Source: Temnothorax longispinosus (taxonomy: Eukaryota; Arthropoda; Insecta; Hymenoptera; Formicidae). Taken from it: a DNA stretch of 64,000 nt. The notes beneath the pieces are model-generated. The model did no database searches, was not told the origin of the DNA, and was given only the letters and a program-made list of their open reading frames with translations. The number at the start of each line of letters is the position of its first letter. Positions within the stretch are counted from its first letter, which is position 1. The DNA lies in assembly GCF_030848805.1 (NCBI RefSeq), contig NC_092368.1, forward strand, positions 10,052,122-10,116,121. Direction: 5' to 3'. Positions 33,803-45,565 of the stretch are shown piece by piece. Made by a program: the position numbers and the translations under genes.

Positions 33803-34048
33803 GAGAAAATGGATATTCAAAAGATATGCAGAAATTTGTATATCTTTTGTATATTCAGTCTGTATAGTATTTTTGCTTTATCCGTATATAGAGATATTCA
33901 ATATTATGTTGTGTATACAGAATACACATATGGCTGAATATATACCTATATTGAATCTCTGTATACGGATAAAGCCAAAATACTACATATACTGAATGTA
34001 CAAGATATACAAATTTCTATACCTTTGAATATACTTTTTCTCTAGAGC
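33803..34048. mobile_element. Foldback with CTCTAGAGAAA ends
   Basis: CTCTAGAGAAAATGGATATT is mirrored at the right end, and the arms run about 100 bases (ATATACAAATTTCTATA, TATCCGTATA). The left arm is also present at 14563-14660. Confidence 0.7.
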
Positions 34049-34326
34049 AGTTCGATTTGGCATGGAATGGCTCATATACAGGTTTACAGAAGATATACAC
34101 AATTTATGTATGTGTATACAGAATTTCTGTATCCGTATATTGAATATGTGTATCCTATTCCATGGTCATATACAAGTTGAATATACTTACAACTCGGATC
34201 TCTGTATACTTAAGGGGTATATATTGGTCGTGAATATCCAAATATACAGGCCATGGAATAGCATACACATATTTAATATACGGATACAGAAACTCGGTAT
34301 ACGCATACATAAATTGTGTATACCTT
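34049..34326. mobile_element. Palindromic AT-rich repeat, left part, split by LTR
   Basis: Reverse-orientation copy of the 15041-15350 unit, starting TCGATTTGGCATGGAATGGC. It breaks at TATACCTT and resumes at 37443 with CCTTCTATATACC, ending CTATTTCTCTAG near 37480. The break is the insertion site of the solo LTR. Confidence 0.75.
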
Positions 34327-34554
34327 TGTAACGATGCGCCCCTTACGCCAAGGCATCGTCCACAATTTTTAATCATTCAAAACGCACCGTGTGCGCGGGA
34401 AATCCGCCGCACCGGTGCCTTCCCGCACGACGTCGACGAGCGCCGAAGCGAGCCGATCCTCGCCGAAGCGAGCACACGGGATCGCGCCGCTCCTACCACC
34501 ACGCCATCTCCTGACGATCGGCCTCCCTCCTGCCAAGCTCGCCGCGCCGAGCGG

Positions 34555-34562
34555 TATAAAAA
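34555..34562 (+). promoter_or_regulatory. LTR TATA box
   Basis: TATAAAAA in GAGCGGTATAAAAAGCCGG within the solo LTR. A TATATAAA occupies the equivalent place in the related LTR at 45566-46816, so it is probably the LTR promoter. Confidence 0.55.
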
Positions 34563-35261
34563 GCCGGCGCGCTCGACGAAACGACACTTCGTCTCTACCA
34601 CGGTTCTCCGCTACTCCTGACGAAGCCTACCTTCCAGATCCTAGGGCGACACGCAAAACGAGGTCCAGCGTTTGGGCCTCTACTGAGGGTTCTCAGAGTG
34701 TCCCCGAGCTCCCTCACACTTACCCCGACGGCCACGGCACCGCGCGGTCGAGCGTGCTCGGGCTCGTAGCGAGGGTTCTTGCGACCGTAACCCCGGGATT
34801 CCGCAATCCTCCGTTGTACATATCGCGCTCCCGCCCATGTTATCAGCCTTCTCGATATACCGCACCGGGTGCACCCGCACCACGATGCCGCGCCGCGACC
34901 GTCGAGTACTATACCTCCGCGTTCATCGTACTACGCGAATTCGCACGCCCTACCGCCTGTCGTCATATACCGCGCTGCGGTGCTCTCCGTAACCGCGTTC
35001 CGTTCGTATATGATATCTGTAACCGCGTTCCGTTCGTATATAATATACCGCGTTTCATTATTTCCTGCATGCCGCCCAGTGCACCGGCACTGTCGATCGT
35101 TATAACGTACCGCGCTGCGTTGCTCTCTGTACCCGCGTCCCGTTCTTATGTAATATACCGCGCTTCGTTATTTTCTGTAAACCCGCGTTCCGTTATTAAT
35201 CTGCATATACCGCCCGGCGCACCGGTGCGGTCGATCGTTGTAATATACTGCGATGAACTTA

Positions 35262-37292
35262 ACACTACCCAAGTGTAAATCGCCGATTTGGATAATTTTT
35301 TAATATGTTTTAGTAGGCGTAAAAATAAGACATACGTATTTTTTTTATCGGCGGAAAACCATATTTAGGGTGTGAAACACCCCTTTGAATTTATGGGTAT
35401 CGATTTAATTGTTTTGTATATAAGGATTCAGTATTTTCGGCCCGAATCAAATAAAATAGTTGCATTATCAAGAGATATGAAAAATGAAAAATTTTCGACT
35501 CGGTTCGATCATTTTTAGGGGGTAAACCACCCCCTGTATTTAAAACAAAAATTTTAAAAATGCCCAGATAATTGCAAATTTCATTCAAAAATTTTGAAAA
35601 AAATATATGTTACACTCGCATCCAAAACAAAAGTGAGACTATTTGAGGATTTAAGGGTGACCACCCTTTTATCGAATTTCTTACGTAACATTTAGAGCAT
35701 TGGCAAAAAATGTCCGTTTTCGATACCTCGATTTTTGAAACTTTTTTTATGCCAAATGGTTACTTATGATGACCCAATAATCCCTGCAAAATTTCAACAA
35801 GAGCATACGCCCCGTTTAAGAAATATAGGGGGTCAAAGTTGACCATATCCAATCAGAAAATATAGCAGCTTCACATTTATACTCCAATAATAATGCCCAA
35901 AAAATTCGGCCAAAATAGTTCTTTTAAGATTTTTGGCTGCTGATTACGAATCTGAAGTCAGATTTTAAAAATTCAAAAGGGCGGATCTAATATGGCGGAC
36001 TGATTTTTCTTAAATTCATCGGATTTACTTGAAACTCGTTACTCGGGGGTTTTCGGGATCGCTGATTACAAAATTGAAGTCAGATTTTAAAAATTCAAAA
36101 TGGCGGATCCAATATATCCAACAAAAGCAAGATGTAATAATCCAACCAACGAAGGCAAGATGTAATGCATAATCCAGCCAGCAAAGGCAAGATGTAATCG
36201 ACAATCCAATTAACGAAGGCAAGATGTAATGCATAATCCAGTCAGCAAAGGCAAGATGTAATCGACAATCTAGCCAGCAAAGGCAAGTTGTAATAATTAA
36301 ACCAACGAAGGCAGGATTATGCATTACATCTTGCCTTCGTTAATTGGATTGTCGATTACATCTTGCCTTTGCTGGCTGGATTATGCATTACATCTTGCCT
36401 TCGTTGGTTGGATTATTACATCTTGCTTTTGTTGGATATATTGGATCCGCCATTTTGAATTTTTAAAATCTGACTTCAATTTTGTAATAAGCGATCCCGA
36501 AAACCCCCGAGTAACGAGTTTCAAGTGAATCCGATGAATTTAAGAAAAATCAGTCCGCCATATTAGATCCGCCATTTTGAATTTTTAAAATCTGACTTCA
36601 GATTCGTAATCAGCAGCCAAAAATCTTAAAAGAACTATTTCGGCCGAATTTTTTGGGCATTATTATTGGAGTATAAATGTGAAGCTGCTATATTTTCTGA
36701 TTGGATATGGTCAACTTTGACCCCCTATATTTCTTAAACGGGGCGTATGCTCTTGTTGAAATTTTGCAGGGATTATTGGGTCATCATAAGTAACCATTTG
36801 GCATAAAAAAAGTTTCAAAAATCGAGGTACCGAAAACGGACATTTTTTGCCAATGCTCTAAATGTTACGTAAGAAATTCGGTAAAAGGGTGGTCACCCTT
36901 AAATCCTCAAATAGTCTCACTTTTGTTTTGGATGCGAGTGTAACATATATTTTTTTCAAAATTTGTGAATGAAATTTGCAATTATCTGGGCATTTTTTAA
37001 ATTTTTGTTTCAAATACAGGGGGTGGTTTACCCCCTAAAAATGATCGAACCGAGTCGAAAATTTTTCATTTTTCATATCTTTTGATAATGCAACTATTTT
37101 ATTTGGTTCGGGTCGAAAATACTGAATCCTTATATACAAAACAATTAAATCGATACTCATAAATTCAAAGGGGTGTTTCACACCCTAAATATGGTTTTCC
37201 GCCAATAAAAAAAAATACGTATGTCTTATTTTTACGTCTACTAAAACATATTAAAAAATTATCCAAATCGGCGATTTACACTTGGGTAGTGT
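35262..37292. mobile_element. 2-kb near-perfect palindrome, TA target duplication
   Basis: Ends ACACTACCCAAGTGTAAATC and the complement, flanked by TA (35260-35261, 37293-37294). Each arm is about 1 kb and nearly identical when folded, with mismatches only every 50-100 bases. The centre (about 36110-36420) is an array of 27-30-bp units around AATCCAGCCAGCAAAGGCAA that also folds on itself. Mirrored 69-99-residue frames are artefacts. Non-autonomous, probably related to TA-inserting elements. Confidence 0.8.
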
Positions 37293-37480
37293 TACTAAGC
37301 TTTGTATGTCATACCGCATCTCGAGTTGAATAAAATAAAGGAATACGTGTGTATCGCAAACTGACTACTGTCTCTGGGCCTTTCATCGAACTCCCGATCC
37401 AGTAAACTAGTCCGCGTTCGATATTAAAGTCAGGCCGTTACACCTTCTATATACCTGTATATACTATTTCTCTAGGATTG

Positions 37481-38048
37481 CCTGTAAAACCTTAATGCCC
37501 TTTTTTACCAACGTCGTTTAACTTGAACCTTAGTTCAGTTCACTTTTTGTCTCTTTCTAACAGTTTCTCTTAGAACATCCCTTCATAATTTTTAATTATA
37601 TTCGAGTAGATCTGGATACATTCGGTAAATAATTATATCTCAGTAGATCAAATTATATCTGGCCAGATTTGATATATGCGCTGGTTATATCTCGGCAGAT
37701 CTATTTCTTTTTTTCCGGGATTAAAGCTAAGATTAAAAGTCTAATAAGAAAGATTTTTACAACAGATTTTATGCACGTATACGCGCGCAGTGTAGATGCA
37801 AAATGGTAATAATATGCAGTAATAGGTGTCATACAGACGAAAAGTGACAACTCTGGGTACAAAAGGTGCAATAGTAGTATCCATTACATACTTACTGTAC
37901 CATGTACTTACTGTACATACTTTGAACATGTAAATGGGTTTTCAATTTTGTAAAGCCATAAGTCGAAGGAAATTGGAACCTGTAAATGTCGGTATTTACT
38001 GTCACTCCAGGATCTCTTTAATTAATTTTTATTTAATGAATATACACT
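37481..38048. other. Non-coding, weak TATATCTCNGCAGATC repeats
   Basis: Several loosely spaced copies of ATATCT(C/G)..AGATC occur between 37600 and 37705. No gene is visible. Confidence 0.4.
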
Positions 38049-38165
38049 TTGTAACGATGCACTCCGAAATGCATCGTTCCCGGCGAACGTCAGCCGGATG
38101 CCGCCCGGCCGAATATCCGCCGGGCGAGACAAAGCACGGTGTGTTCTTTATAAATTGTATCATCT
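38049..38165 (+). mobile_element. Partial TGTAACG-family LTR
   Basis: TGTAACGATGCACTCCGAAA then GCATCGTTCCCGGCGAACG and CCGGATGCCGCCCG match the first about 75 bases of the LTR at 45566-46816 (read on its own strand). A TTTATAAATTG follows. No right end is recognised before the LINE begins, so it is truncated or a diverged subfamily. Confidence 0.5.
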
Positions 38166-38474
38166 TGCATATAAGTCCGCGAAAGGACTTACCGCGGCAA
38201 CTGACTCGGAGTGCCGAGCGGTGCCGACAACGGCCAAGAACCGCCGAACGCGATCGCGGCATCGCGACGCGTCGGGGTACCTGTATAATACCCGACCGTA
38301 TCGCCGATCTACCCCGGCGCTCGCCGAAACTCCCGCCGCCATCTGACGGAAAAAGATCAGATTCCGCCGTGAGCCAGCAACCGATCCGACCGATTCTCCG
38401 CTGCTCACGGATCCTGAACTCGAATACAACCAGGAGGTAGAGAGTCTCTCTCTGGCTCCGTCAAGTGAAGCATC

Positions 38475-40191
38475 TTGACGGTCGATTCGATCCCGTCCGA
38501 TAACACCTCTCCAGCATACGGTATCGTCGTGAACCAGGGTAAGAGAGTTACTCTCTACTCGCCAAGGGTCTTGGCCACCCGGTATCGCATCCAGCCTGAC
38601 GCATCGATGCGCCAGAGTATAAAGAGCTCTTCTTTATACCCGCTACTTGCTAATACTTCTGCTAACGTCAGACGAGCTCGCAAGAAAATTAGCCCTTTTG
38701 GTGAAACTAGCGTGGATGGGCGACGGGATCGCGCCAGTGATGCGCCTCGTTCTCCTTTGGCCTCTGTGAACTGTCGTGAAAGGCGTCCACCGCCTATCTA
38801 TTTAAATCAAAGACCTCAGGACTTTTAAACTCTTTCCACATCGTTGAAGAAAGATATTGGTGACAATTTTCACTTGAAATTTCTCGGGAATCAAGTTAAG
38901 TTACAGTTTAATAAGCTCAAAGATTTCACCGATTTTAAAAAATTTACCATTGCAAAAAATTTATCTTTTCACACGTATTCATTGCCTGAGGAGAAGAGTA
39001 TCACGGTCACACTTAAAAGATTGCCTAACATTCCAAATTTATCTATCAAAGAAGAATTGAAGGACGCTGGCATTATTATTAACTCATGCACTTATATTAA
39101 TGCAGAAGAAAGCTTATATGCTATTTTCAAAATCAATTTCAGTGCCAAATATACGCTTTCACATCTAAGAAGAATCAAATTTTTATTCAATTCGCGGATC
39201 TACTGGGACAAATTCATCAACTCCAAGATTTTTTTTTTTTTTTTTTTTTTATTCAGATAAAGGAAAAACCGTGGGGGTAGCCCATGTGGTCATAATAGCG
39301 AAACCGAAACTAGTTGTATCACATCAAAACAAAAGAGACTTCGACTAGATTAACATGAACGCCTCAATAAAAGCGTCCCAAACAGAAGTTAAACTGCGTA
39401 ATATAAATTCGTAAACTCGTAGAACTTTGAACTCGAAACTGTGTAAGTGTATGAATGTATGTATAATTGTTCGTGTATGTCCGCGGTGTCGGGAACTCGG
39501 TATTGCCGTAGGTGCGTTAAGCCCAAGGAACTGCGCGGATCACTTCCCCCTGCGACCCAAGAAGATTTTGCAATGTTTTCGATGTCAAGCTTTTGGACAC
39601 ACGTCAACTAACTGTTTAAAGTCACCTCGCTGTGTCAAGTGTGCTGCGGATCATTTAACCACGGAATGTAAAAAGTCTCCTGACACTCCGGCCAAATGTT
39701 GTAATTGCCAAGAAGATCACCCGGCTAGTTTCACTCAATTTTCCGCTTATTTAAAATTCTTGGAGAAAAGATCTGTCAAACCTGCTTCACACGCTTTATC
39801 AAATTTTTTGCATGGTCCGGAGCGTTTGCACGCAAAAATAACCTCTAATCCTAACCGTAGCTTTGTCTCCAATAGTCAGCTAGATTTGAATTCGGCTCCA
39901 GTTACTTCTCGTCCTTACAGTAAACAAACAACATCTGTTCGTATGAGATCGCCTGTTCGATCTTATGCGAAAGCGGTTACAAATGTAAACAGAAATGCCT
40001 TCACAAATAATAGATCGGAAGATATTGACAACGTTAATAACTTGTTTTCGGAAATTAGTAAGCTGAGGCAGTTGGTTGATATTCCGAACATGCTCAGTGT
40101 TATCAAACAACTTAATATTAAACTTGCCTCTTGTAACGATAGTCTTAGTAAACTGCAAGCTTTCATTGATGCAGCTGATTTAATTTATTAG
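38475..40191 (+). pseudogene. Jockey-like LINE ORF1 (gag-like)
   Basis: Three open pieces form one ORF1. The first (38475-38828) is a basic N-terminal region. The second (38844-39236) contains FTIAKNLSFHTYSLPEEKSI and VTLKRLPNIPN, the conserved region upstream of the zinc knuckles in jockey-clade ORF1. The third (about 39500-40191) has CFRCQAFGHTSTNC, CVKCAADHLTTEC and CCNCQEDHPA, three CCHC-type knuckles that bind the LINE RNA. A poly-T-led insertion at about 39230-39500 separates the second and third. ORF2 starts 14 bases after the stop. Confidence 0.75.
39228..39500 (-). mobile_element. Retroposed insertion with poly(A) tail (minus strand)
   Basis: A 22-base T run followed by about 250 non-coding bases interrupts LINE ORF1 exactly after YWDKFINSK. 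Read on the minus strand it ends CTTTATCTGAAT followed by A22, the signature of a SINE or a 5'-truncated LINE inserted by target-primed reverse transcription. No pol III boxes were confidently seen. Confidence 0.5.
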
Positions 40192-41558
40192 CCTTTAACT
40201 CGCAAATGTTAACAAATCTTAAATTGTGCTTGTGGAATGCCACAAGTCTTAAGAATAAAGTGCTGGAGCTGGGTCAATTTTTGGCTGACAATAAAATTGA
40301 TATCGCTTTGGTCAGTGAAACATGGCTGCACCTTAATTTTAATTTTTCTTTTGCTGGCTATGATGTTCGCCAGGATTTCGACAAGGTTATTGCCGGGAGA
40401 CTGGCGATTATTATCAGCAGGTCAATTAAATATGTCGTTTTACCTCCCTGCATATTGCAGGGCTGTGAGTTACTCCTGGTCGAGGTCTGTGCGGGTCTGA
40501 GATTTACGGTGGGTGTTGCGTATGCCTCTCCTAAATCTGATTTTTCCTTTGATTCTTTAAATGCCTTTTTGATGCTTATTCAAGAGTGATTATTGGCGGA
40601 GATTTTAATGTTAAGCATAGACTTTGGAATAATTTTTCTAATAATACGAGAGGGGTGTATTTATACAATTATCTAAATAAATCTAATATTTCTATTATTC
40701 ATAGTTCCACCTTTTCTCACAAAATTCCGCGTAGAAACCCTTCTAATATTGATATCTTCCTGGCTAAGAATATTTCTTTTGATAATAATTGCTATACGAT
40801 GGAGGATTTATCCTCTAATCATTTTCCTATAATTTTAGACCTGGAAAATACTTCTGTAATTAAAAAAGACAAAACATATTATAAAACTAATTGGGAAAGC
40901 TTTAGAGAGGCAACTAATAAATGGAGAATTAATTTTGATCTCAGGAGTGATGATGATATAGACTCATGTATTGAGGAACTTCAGAAGTTTTTACATAGAT
41001 TCCTTAAATCAGCCTCAATCATTAATAAATTTAGATACCATTCTCATTCCTTAGATCCATTATATTCCGAGCGACATGATTTCTTGGTTAAACTTCGTAA
41101 TTATTTCCGCAGGAAATATCAGAGAACGGGTTTTTCACGCTATAAAATCTTTCGCAACATTTTGAACTCACATATTAAAAATCTTCTACAGGAGGCTAAA
41201 GATGCTTATTGGTTTAATAAACTTAAAGATGTGAATATTTATTTTTGAACGTTTATTTTTGAGGATCGTGAACGTTTGAGGATCGTGAACGTTCGTGAAC
41301 GTTTATTTTTGAGGATCAAAGTATTATCTACGACCCGGTTAATAAGTCAGCGGCGCTTGCAAAGAGTTTTTATTCAAATTTTTCGTCTTTGAGTCTTGCC
41401 TCCCCGCATGATACGAAGGTGAAAGATTTTATTATGTCTCTGGATGAATCAAATCTTCCTGTGGATTTGAGTTTTTTAACTCCGAACTTGGTTGCCTTTG
41501 TAATTAATAAATTGCCGAATAATAAAGTTCCTGGCCAGGATAAGATCACTAATATCAT

Positions 41559-42319
41559 TGTGTAAGCGCGCAAGTCGCAATTGTACGTAAGATCAATTGC
41601 ACTCGCCAGATGATTCGCCGGAACGGCCCAGCGCTGTGCCCGGAATGCGCGTGACGCGATTATGAGAATCGCTAGAGGATAGGAGCAAGCACTCACAAAA
41701 TGAAATTCAGGATGCGACGAGTATTCGTCAAACAGCACTATTTATTTCACAAATAACGGTGGTGGATTTCCAAAAGAAGTCTGTCTCGTGAGCGCTGTCG
41801 ATTTATCACGAAATTTGATCTCGTCTTGACTCGAGCGAACGGTCACTTTGACGCGTGACGTCACCCGCGGCGTGGAGTCACACGTGACTCGCGAGCAAGC
41901 GGTCGGTTACTCCGAATTAGTTTCCCACCGGAGGATCTCTTGCAGCCACCGAATGATGACGGTCGCAGTCGCGATCCGACAACTATTGTTCGCTTTGATT
42001 CGGCTCGGTTTTTCGCAGGAGCACTAACGGCAAATGAATTCCGTGCGAAAATTAACTTTTCGATATTCGCGGAGACGACGAGCTTGCCCAATAATGTCAG
42101 AACGCCGACTGACTACACGTCGCGCTGCTCCAAACGGTAAACGCGCTCGCCTGATCGTCGCTGGTCGTACGAAAAACAACTTGAGGACCGCCCCTCACGC
42201 CGCCTCACGGCACCTGAACAATAGGGCCACGCGACGATCACGCGAAAAGCACGCTTCTCGAAGTTTCGTTTGCGCGACGAAACGAAAAACAAATAGATGA
42301 TCGAGCTCGTTCTCGAACA
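41559..42319. mobile_element. Solo LTR (761 bp) with ATCAT target duplication
   Basis: Starts TGTGTAAGCGCGCAAG and ends TCTCGAACA. ATCAT is duplicated at 41554-41558 and 42320-42324. Removing it restores the LINE reading ITNI..MLKKSAFKIILQ. It is GC-rich and contains the palindromic-looking GACGCGTGACGTCACCC. Family distinct from the TGTAACG LTRs. Confidence 0.75.
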
Positions 42320-43450
42320 ATCATGCTTAAAAAATCTGCCTTTAAGATTATTCTGCAATTTTATTATATTTTTAAAGCTTTTATTATATTTTCAAATTAT
42401 TTTATTTTCCCAAAATCTGGAAAACTGCATTAATATTGGCTTTTCCTAAACCAGGCAAATCTCAATTTTCGCCTTCAAACTACAGACCAATTAGCATGCT
42501 GAGCTTTTTTAGCAAGGTTTTTAAAAAAATTATTTTGCTTCAGATCAATTCCTTTTTGAAAAGTAACAATATTATTATTAATGAACAATTTGGATTTAGG
42601 AGAGGCCACTCTACTGTTTTGCAATTGCTCAGGGTCTCGGAATATTTCTCCATGGAGTTAAACAAGAATCGGAGTTCGGCCATCGTTTTATTGGACTTGT
42701 AAAAAGCTTTTGACTCGGTATGGCATGCCAGTTTACTATATAAATTGAATTCAATTGGATTGCCCACTTTTATTGTTAAATTGCTTAGTAGTTACCTTGC
42801 GGGGCGATCGTTTCTGGTCTCTTTTTAGGGAGAACTCTCTTCATTTTTTGATATCTTAACGGGTATCCCCCAGGGGTCTATCTTGGGCCCGATCTTGTTC
42901 AATGTCCACATCAATGATTTGCCTAAACATCCTAATACATGTCTTGCAGTTTATGCCGATGATACAGTTGTGTACACATCTTCGTGAAGCGCAGCTCTAC
43001 TCGCGTCAAGATTGCAATGTTATATTGATGACATTGTTTGCTTTTTTTTAGAATGGAAAATGTCAATCAACCCGCAAAAAACAGAAGCCATTGTATTTAC
43101 CCGCAAACTAAATTTTGGGCCTCCATTGATTCGGGTTTTGAATCATCAGATTCCATGGTCTAAATGTGTTAGATACCTGGGGGTACCAATTGATTCTGGC
43201 CTCAGATGGGGCCAGGCCATTCATGATCGCGCCTGCAAGGCCCTCGGCAAACTGAAAGTTTTATATCCGCTTATCAACAGTAATAGTGGGCTTTATATTA
43301 ATCTTAAACTTCTATTATATAAAATATGTGTTAGATCTGCGATGCTTTACGCTGCCCCCGTATGGGCGGCAGCTGCACGATCTGATCTAAAACGCTTACA
43401 GATTACATAAAATAAATTTTTGCGTCTAATTCTCGGCATGCCATATGATA

Positions 43451-43836
43451 CTGTAAGGGATGGCCGGTTAGGCCACAGGTTATTGCAGGAAACCAACGGG
43501 CAATAGCAAGGCCGGTATATTGTCAGGATAGGAAATATGAAGGCGAAGTGAAGGGGTACACTCCTCGATGCTGTAAGGCTCTTTATTGCGCACTCGGGTA
43601 CAAAAGATCCGCGACGACCGCACGCGACTATCTCGGGCGAACGCCGGAACACGAATTCTCCTCGGTAGCCGCCGCTACCGGATAGTACGTCATATCCTAC
43701 TCGCTTGGAGGGGGTCAGCCAATCACCACACAGGGCGTCGCTGGGGTTGTCTGTTAGGGCGCTAGTGTAGTGTGTTAGAGGCGCTGGTGTCTCACGGCGC
43801 GAGGCGCGCATGCGCGGAGCGCCGCGGTGGTAACGC
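43451..43836. mobile_element. Unclassified insertion in LINE ORF2
   Basis: About 385 GC-rich bases starting TGTAAGGGATGGCCGG separate GMPYDT from VTLIAREIQ in the LINE. The start looks LTR-like, but I found no matching CA end or target duplication. Confidence 0.35.
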
Positions 43837-44035
43837 TTATAGCGCGGGAAATTCAAACGCTGAATACTACCTTAGAGTATCTTTACAATACTCCTCTACC
43901 TGAACTGCATTCCAATGCAGAAATCGAATACATTGATGAAGTAATTGCTAGACAGCTTATTAATGCTTATAAGCATGATCATTTAAATCCTCTAATTAGC
44001 TGTATTGGTGATTATAACATTACTAGCTGGTTACC

Positions 44036-44060
44036 CGGGCTTCGCCCCGGAGGACATATG
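44036..44060. repeat. GC hairpin ACCCGGGCTTCGCCCCGG
   Basis: Short stem-loop followed by two ATATGTAATAAGTAAC-type repeats and a long TC microsatellite. Similar hairpins mark transposon ends in many insects, but no partner end was found here. Confidence 0.4.
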
Positions 44061-44111
44061 TAATAAGTAACATATATAATAAGTAACATATGTAAGACAC
44101 GCAAATAGTCT

Positions 44112-44115
44112 CTCT

Positions 44116-44208
<93 letters not shown>
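44112..44208. repeat. (TC)n microsatellite
   Basis: Nearly 50 TC units. The Glu-Arg repeat frames on the minus strand are artefacts. Confidence 0.95.
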
Positions 44209-44211
<3 letters not shown>

Positions 44212-45565
44212 GTCCTCTGCTGCAACTCATATCAACGCTCCGGAATTCCTTTTGATTGAAATTCGGTTGCCATGCGACGAAACAGTCTTATTCGCGTCAA
44301 TTTATAGAAGACCTAAAGGCTTCCTATTTCATGACTTTGCTCAAGCGCTTACCAGTGTCTCCCATCTCTATAAAAATATTATTCGCCCTCTTTCGAAAAT
44401 CCGCATCCCATCATCTCCGTCAGACACGAGGCCGATAGCCAATCTACCAGAGCTGTCCAAATTACTCGAACGTATTGTTGTTTCACAGATAAATGACTAT
44501 CTTACTAGGCATAATCTTATTAGTACGAGACAGTCTGCCTTTCGTCCATGTCACAATACTCAATCTGCGCTACTGCGTGTCTGCGATGATATAAAGAGAG
44601 CGATTGACGGTGGGTTTATTACCATTATGATCCTCTTTGATTTCAGCAAGGCGTTCGACACGGTACCTCATCTTGGACTTCTGGTTAAACTCAAGGAGCT
44701 GGGTTTTTCAGATCCCACCCTTATCTGGTTCTATTCTTATCTTACCGGTCGTTCTCAGGCTGTTGTTGATGATGAGGGTAACTTCTCCTCTTGGCTTTTT
44801 ACGCTATGTGGGGTTCTTCAAGGCTCCATACTCGGCCCACCTTTGTTCACTCTTTACATCAATGACATTGGGAGGGTCCTGATCTATTCCGAATTCATGA
44901 TATTTGCCGATGATATCCAGATCTATCGTTCCTGTGCTTCGTCTGATCTCCTCCATAACCTGTGCCTGATCTCCAAAGATGCAGGTGCTGTTTTTGATTA
45001 TGCTATTGCCAATGGTCTGAAATTGAACCCTGCGAAAGCCAAGGTTATTATTTTTGGAAGTGGAACAAATATTAATAATATCGATCTGGACTCATTGCCC
45101 CCTATTATTGTCAATCATACGCCCTTGCCATATGTAAGGGAGGTGAGGAACCTTGGAGTCTGTTTCGAATCCAATCTTTCTTGGAAAAAACATATCTCGC
45201 ATGTCTCACAGAGAGTGCATCATGCGTTGTTTAAACTGAAATTCAATATGAACTCCCTCTCCACAGAACTTAGAATCAGGCTAGTTACGTCTCTGGTGTT
45301 ACCTCATTTGGACTATTGTTGCCTTGTCTATCATGACCTGAGCAAGGAACTTAATCTGAAGCTGCAAAGACTCGTAAATGGTTGCATTAGATTTATTTAT
45401 AATTTGCGAAAAGACGAGCATATAACGCAATATCGACGTCGTCTAGGATGGCTGTCCGTAGAGAATAGAAGACTATATTTTCTTGGTTGTCAGATCTATC
45501 GAATCATTTACATGGGCTCGCCAACCTATCTGAGTGAACTTTTCACCCCAATTAGCCCATCACTT

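Larger units (their letters stand above)
34327..37442 (+). mobile_element. Solo LTR (TGTAACG family), itself split by a palindrome
   Basis: Starts TGTAACGATGCGCC and ends AGGCCGTTACA, with CCTT on both sides (34323-34326, 37443-37446). Without the 2-kb insertion at 35262-37292 it is about 1.1 kb. Its reverse-complement relative is at 45566-46816, with matching ends, matching TATA region and the shared block CGCACCGTGTGCGCGGG. Inside, 30-40-bp units with ACCGCG(T/C)TTCCGTTCGTAT repeat between 34970 and 35200. AATAAA lies at 37331. The long open frame at 34391-35278 is a by-product of GC content. No internal region remains. Confidence 0.8.
40206..43860 (+). pseudogene. Jockey-like LINE ORF2 (endonuclease and RT)
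   Basis: Starts MLTNLKLCLWNATSLKNK, the APE-type endonuclease start, with DIALVSETWLH. After a frameshift near 40586 follow IIGGDFNVKHRLWNN and SSNHFPIILDL. The RT begins NKLPNNKVPGQDKI, is split by a solo LTR (41559-42319), then continues PSNYRPISMLSFFSKVFKKI, NEQFGFRRGHSTVLQLL, IPQGSILGPILFN and the catalytic VYADDTVVYTSS, followed by stops. WSKCVRYLGVPIDSGLRW and CVRSAMLYAAPVWAAAARSD form the thumb region. The last recognisable block, IAREIQTLNTTLEYLYN, follows a further 0.4-kb interruption. Multiple stops make it inactive. Confidence 0.8.

Noticed and set aside
34391..35278. 295-codon frame on the + strand
   Set aside because: It lies in a solo LTR, has Arg/Pro/Ser bias from GC content, overlaps tandem repeats, and no similar frame is kept in the related LTR at 45566.
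36025..36528. Two nearly identical ORFs on opposite strands
   Set aside because: Mirror images produced by the central palindrome, with a repeated LAFVGW-type peptide from the 27-30-bp units.
42436..42702. Reverse transcriptase fragment as a separate gene
   Set aside because: It rejoins the jockey-like ORF2 once the solo LTR at 41559-42319 is removed.
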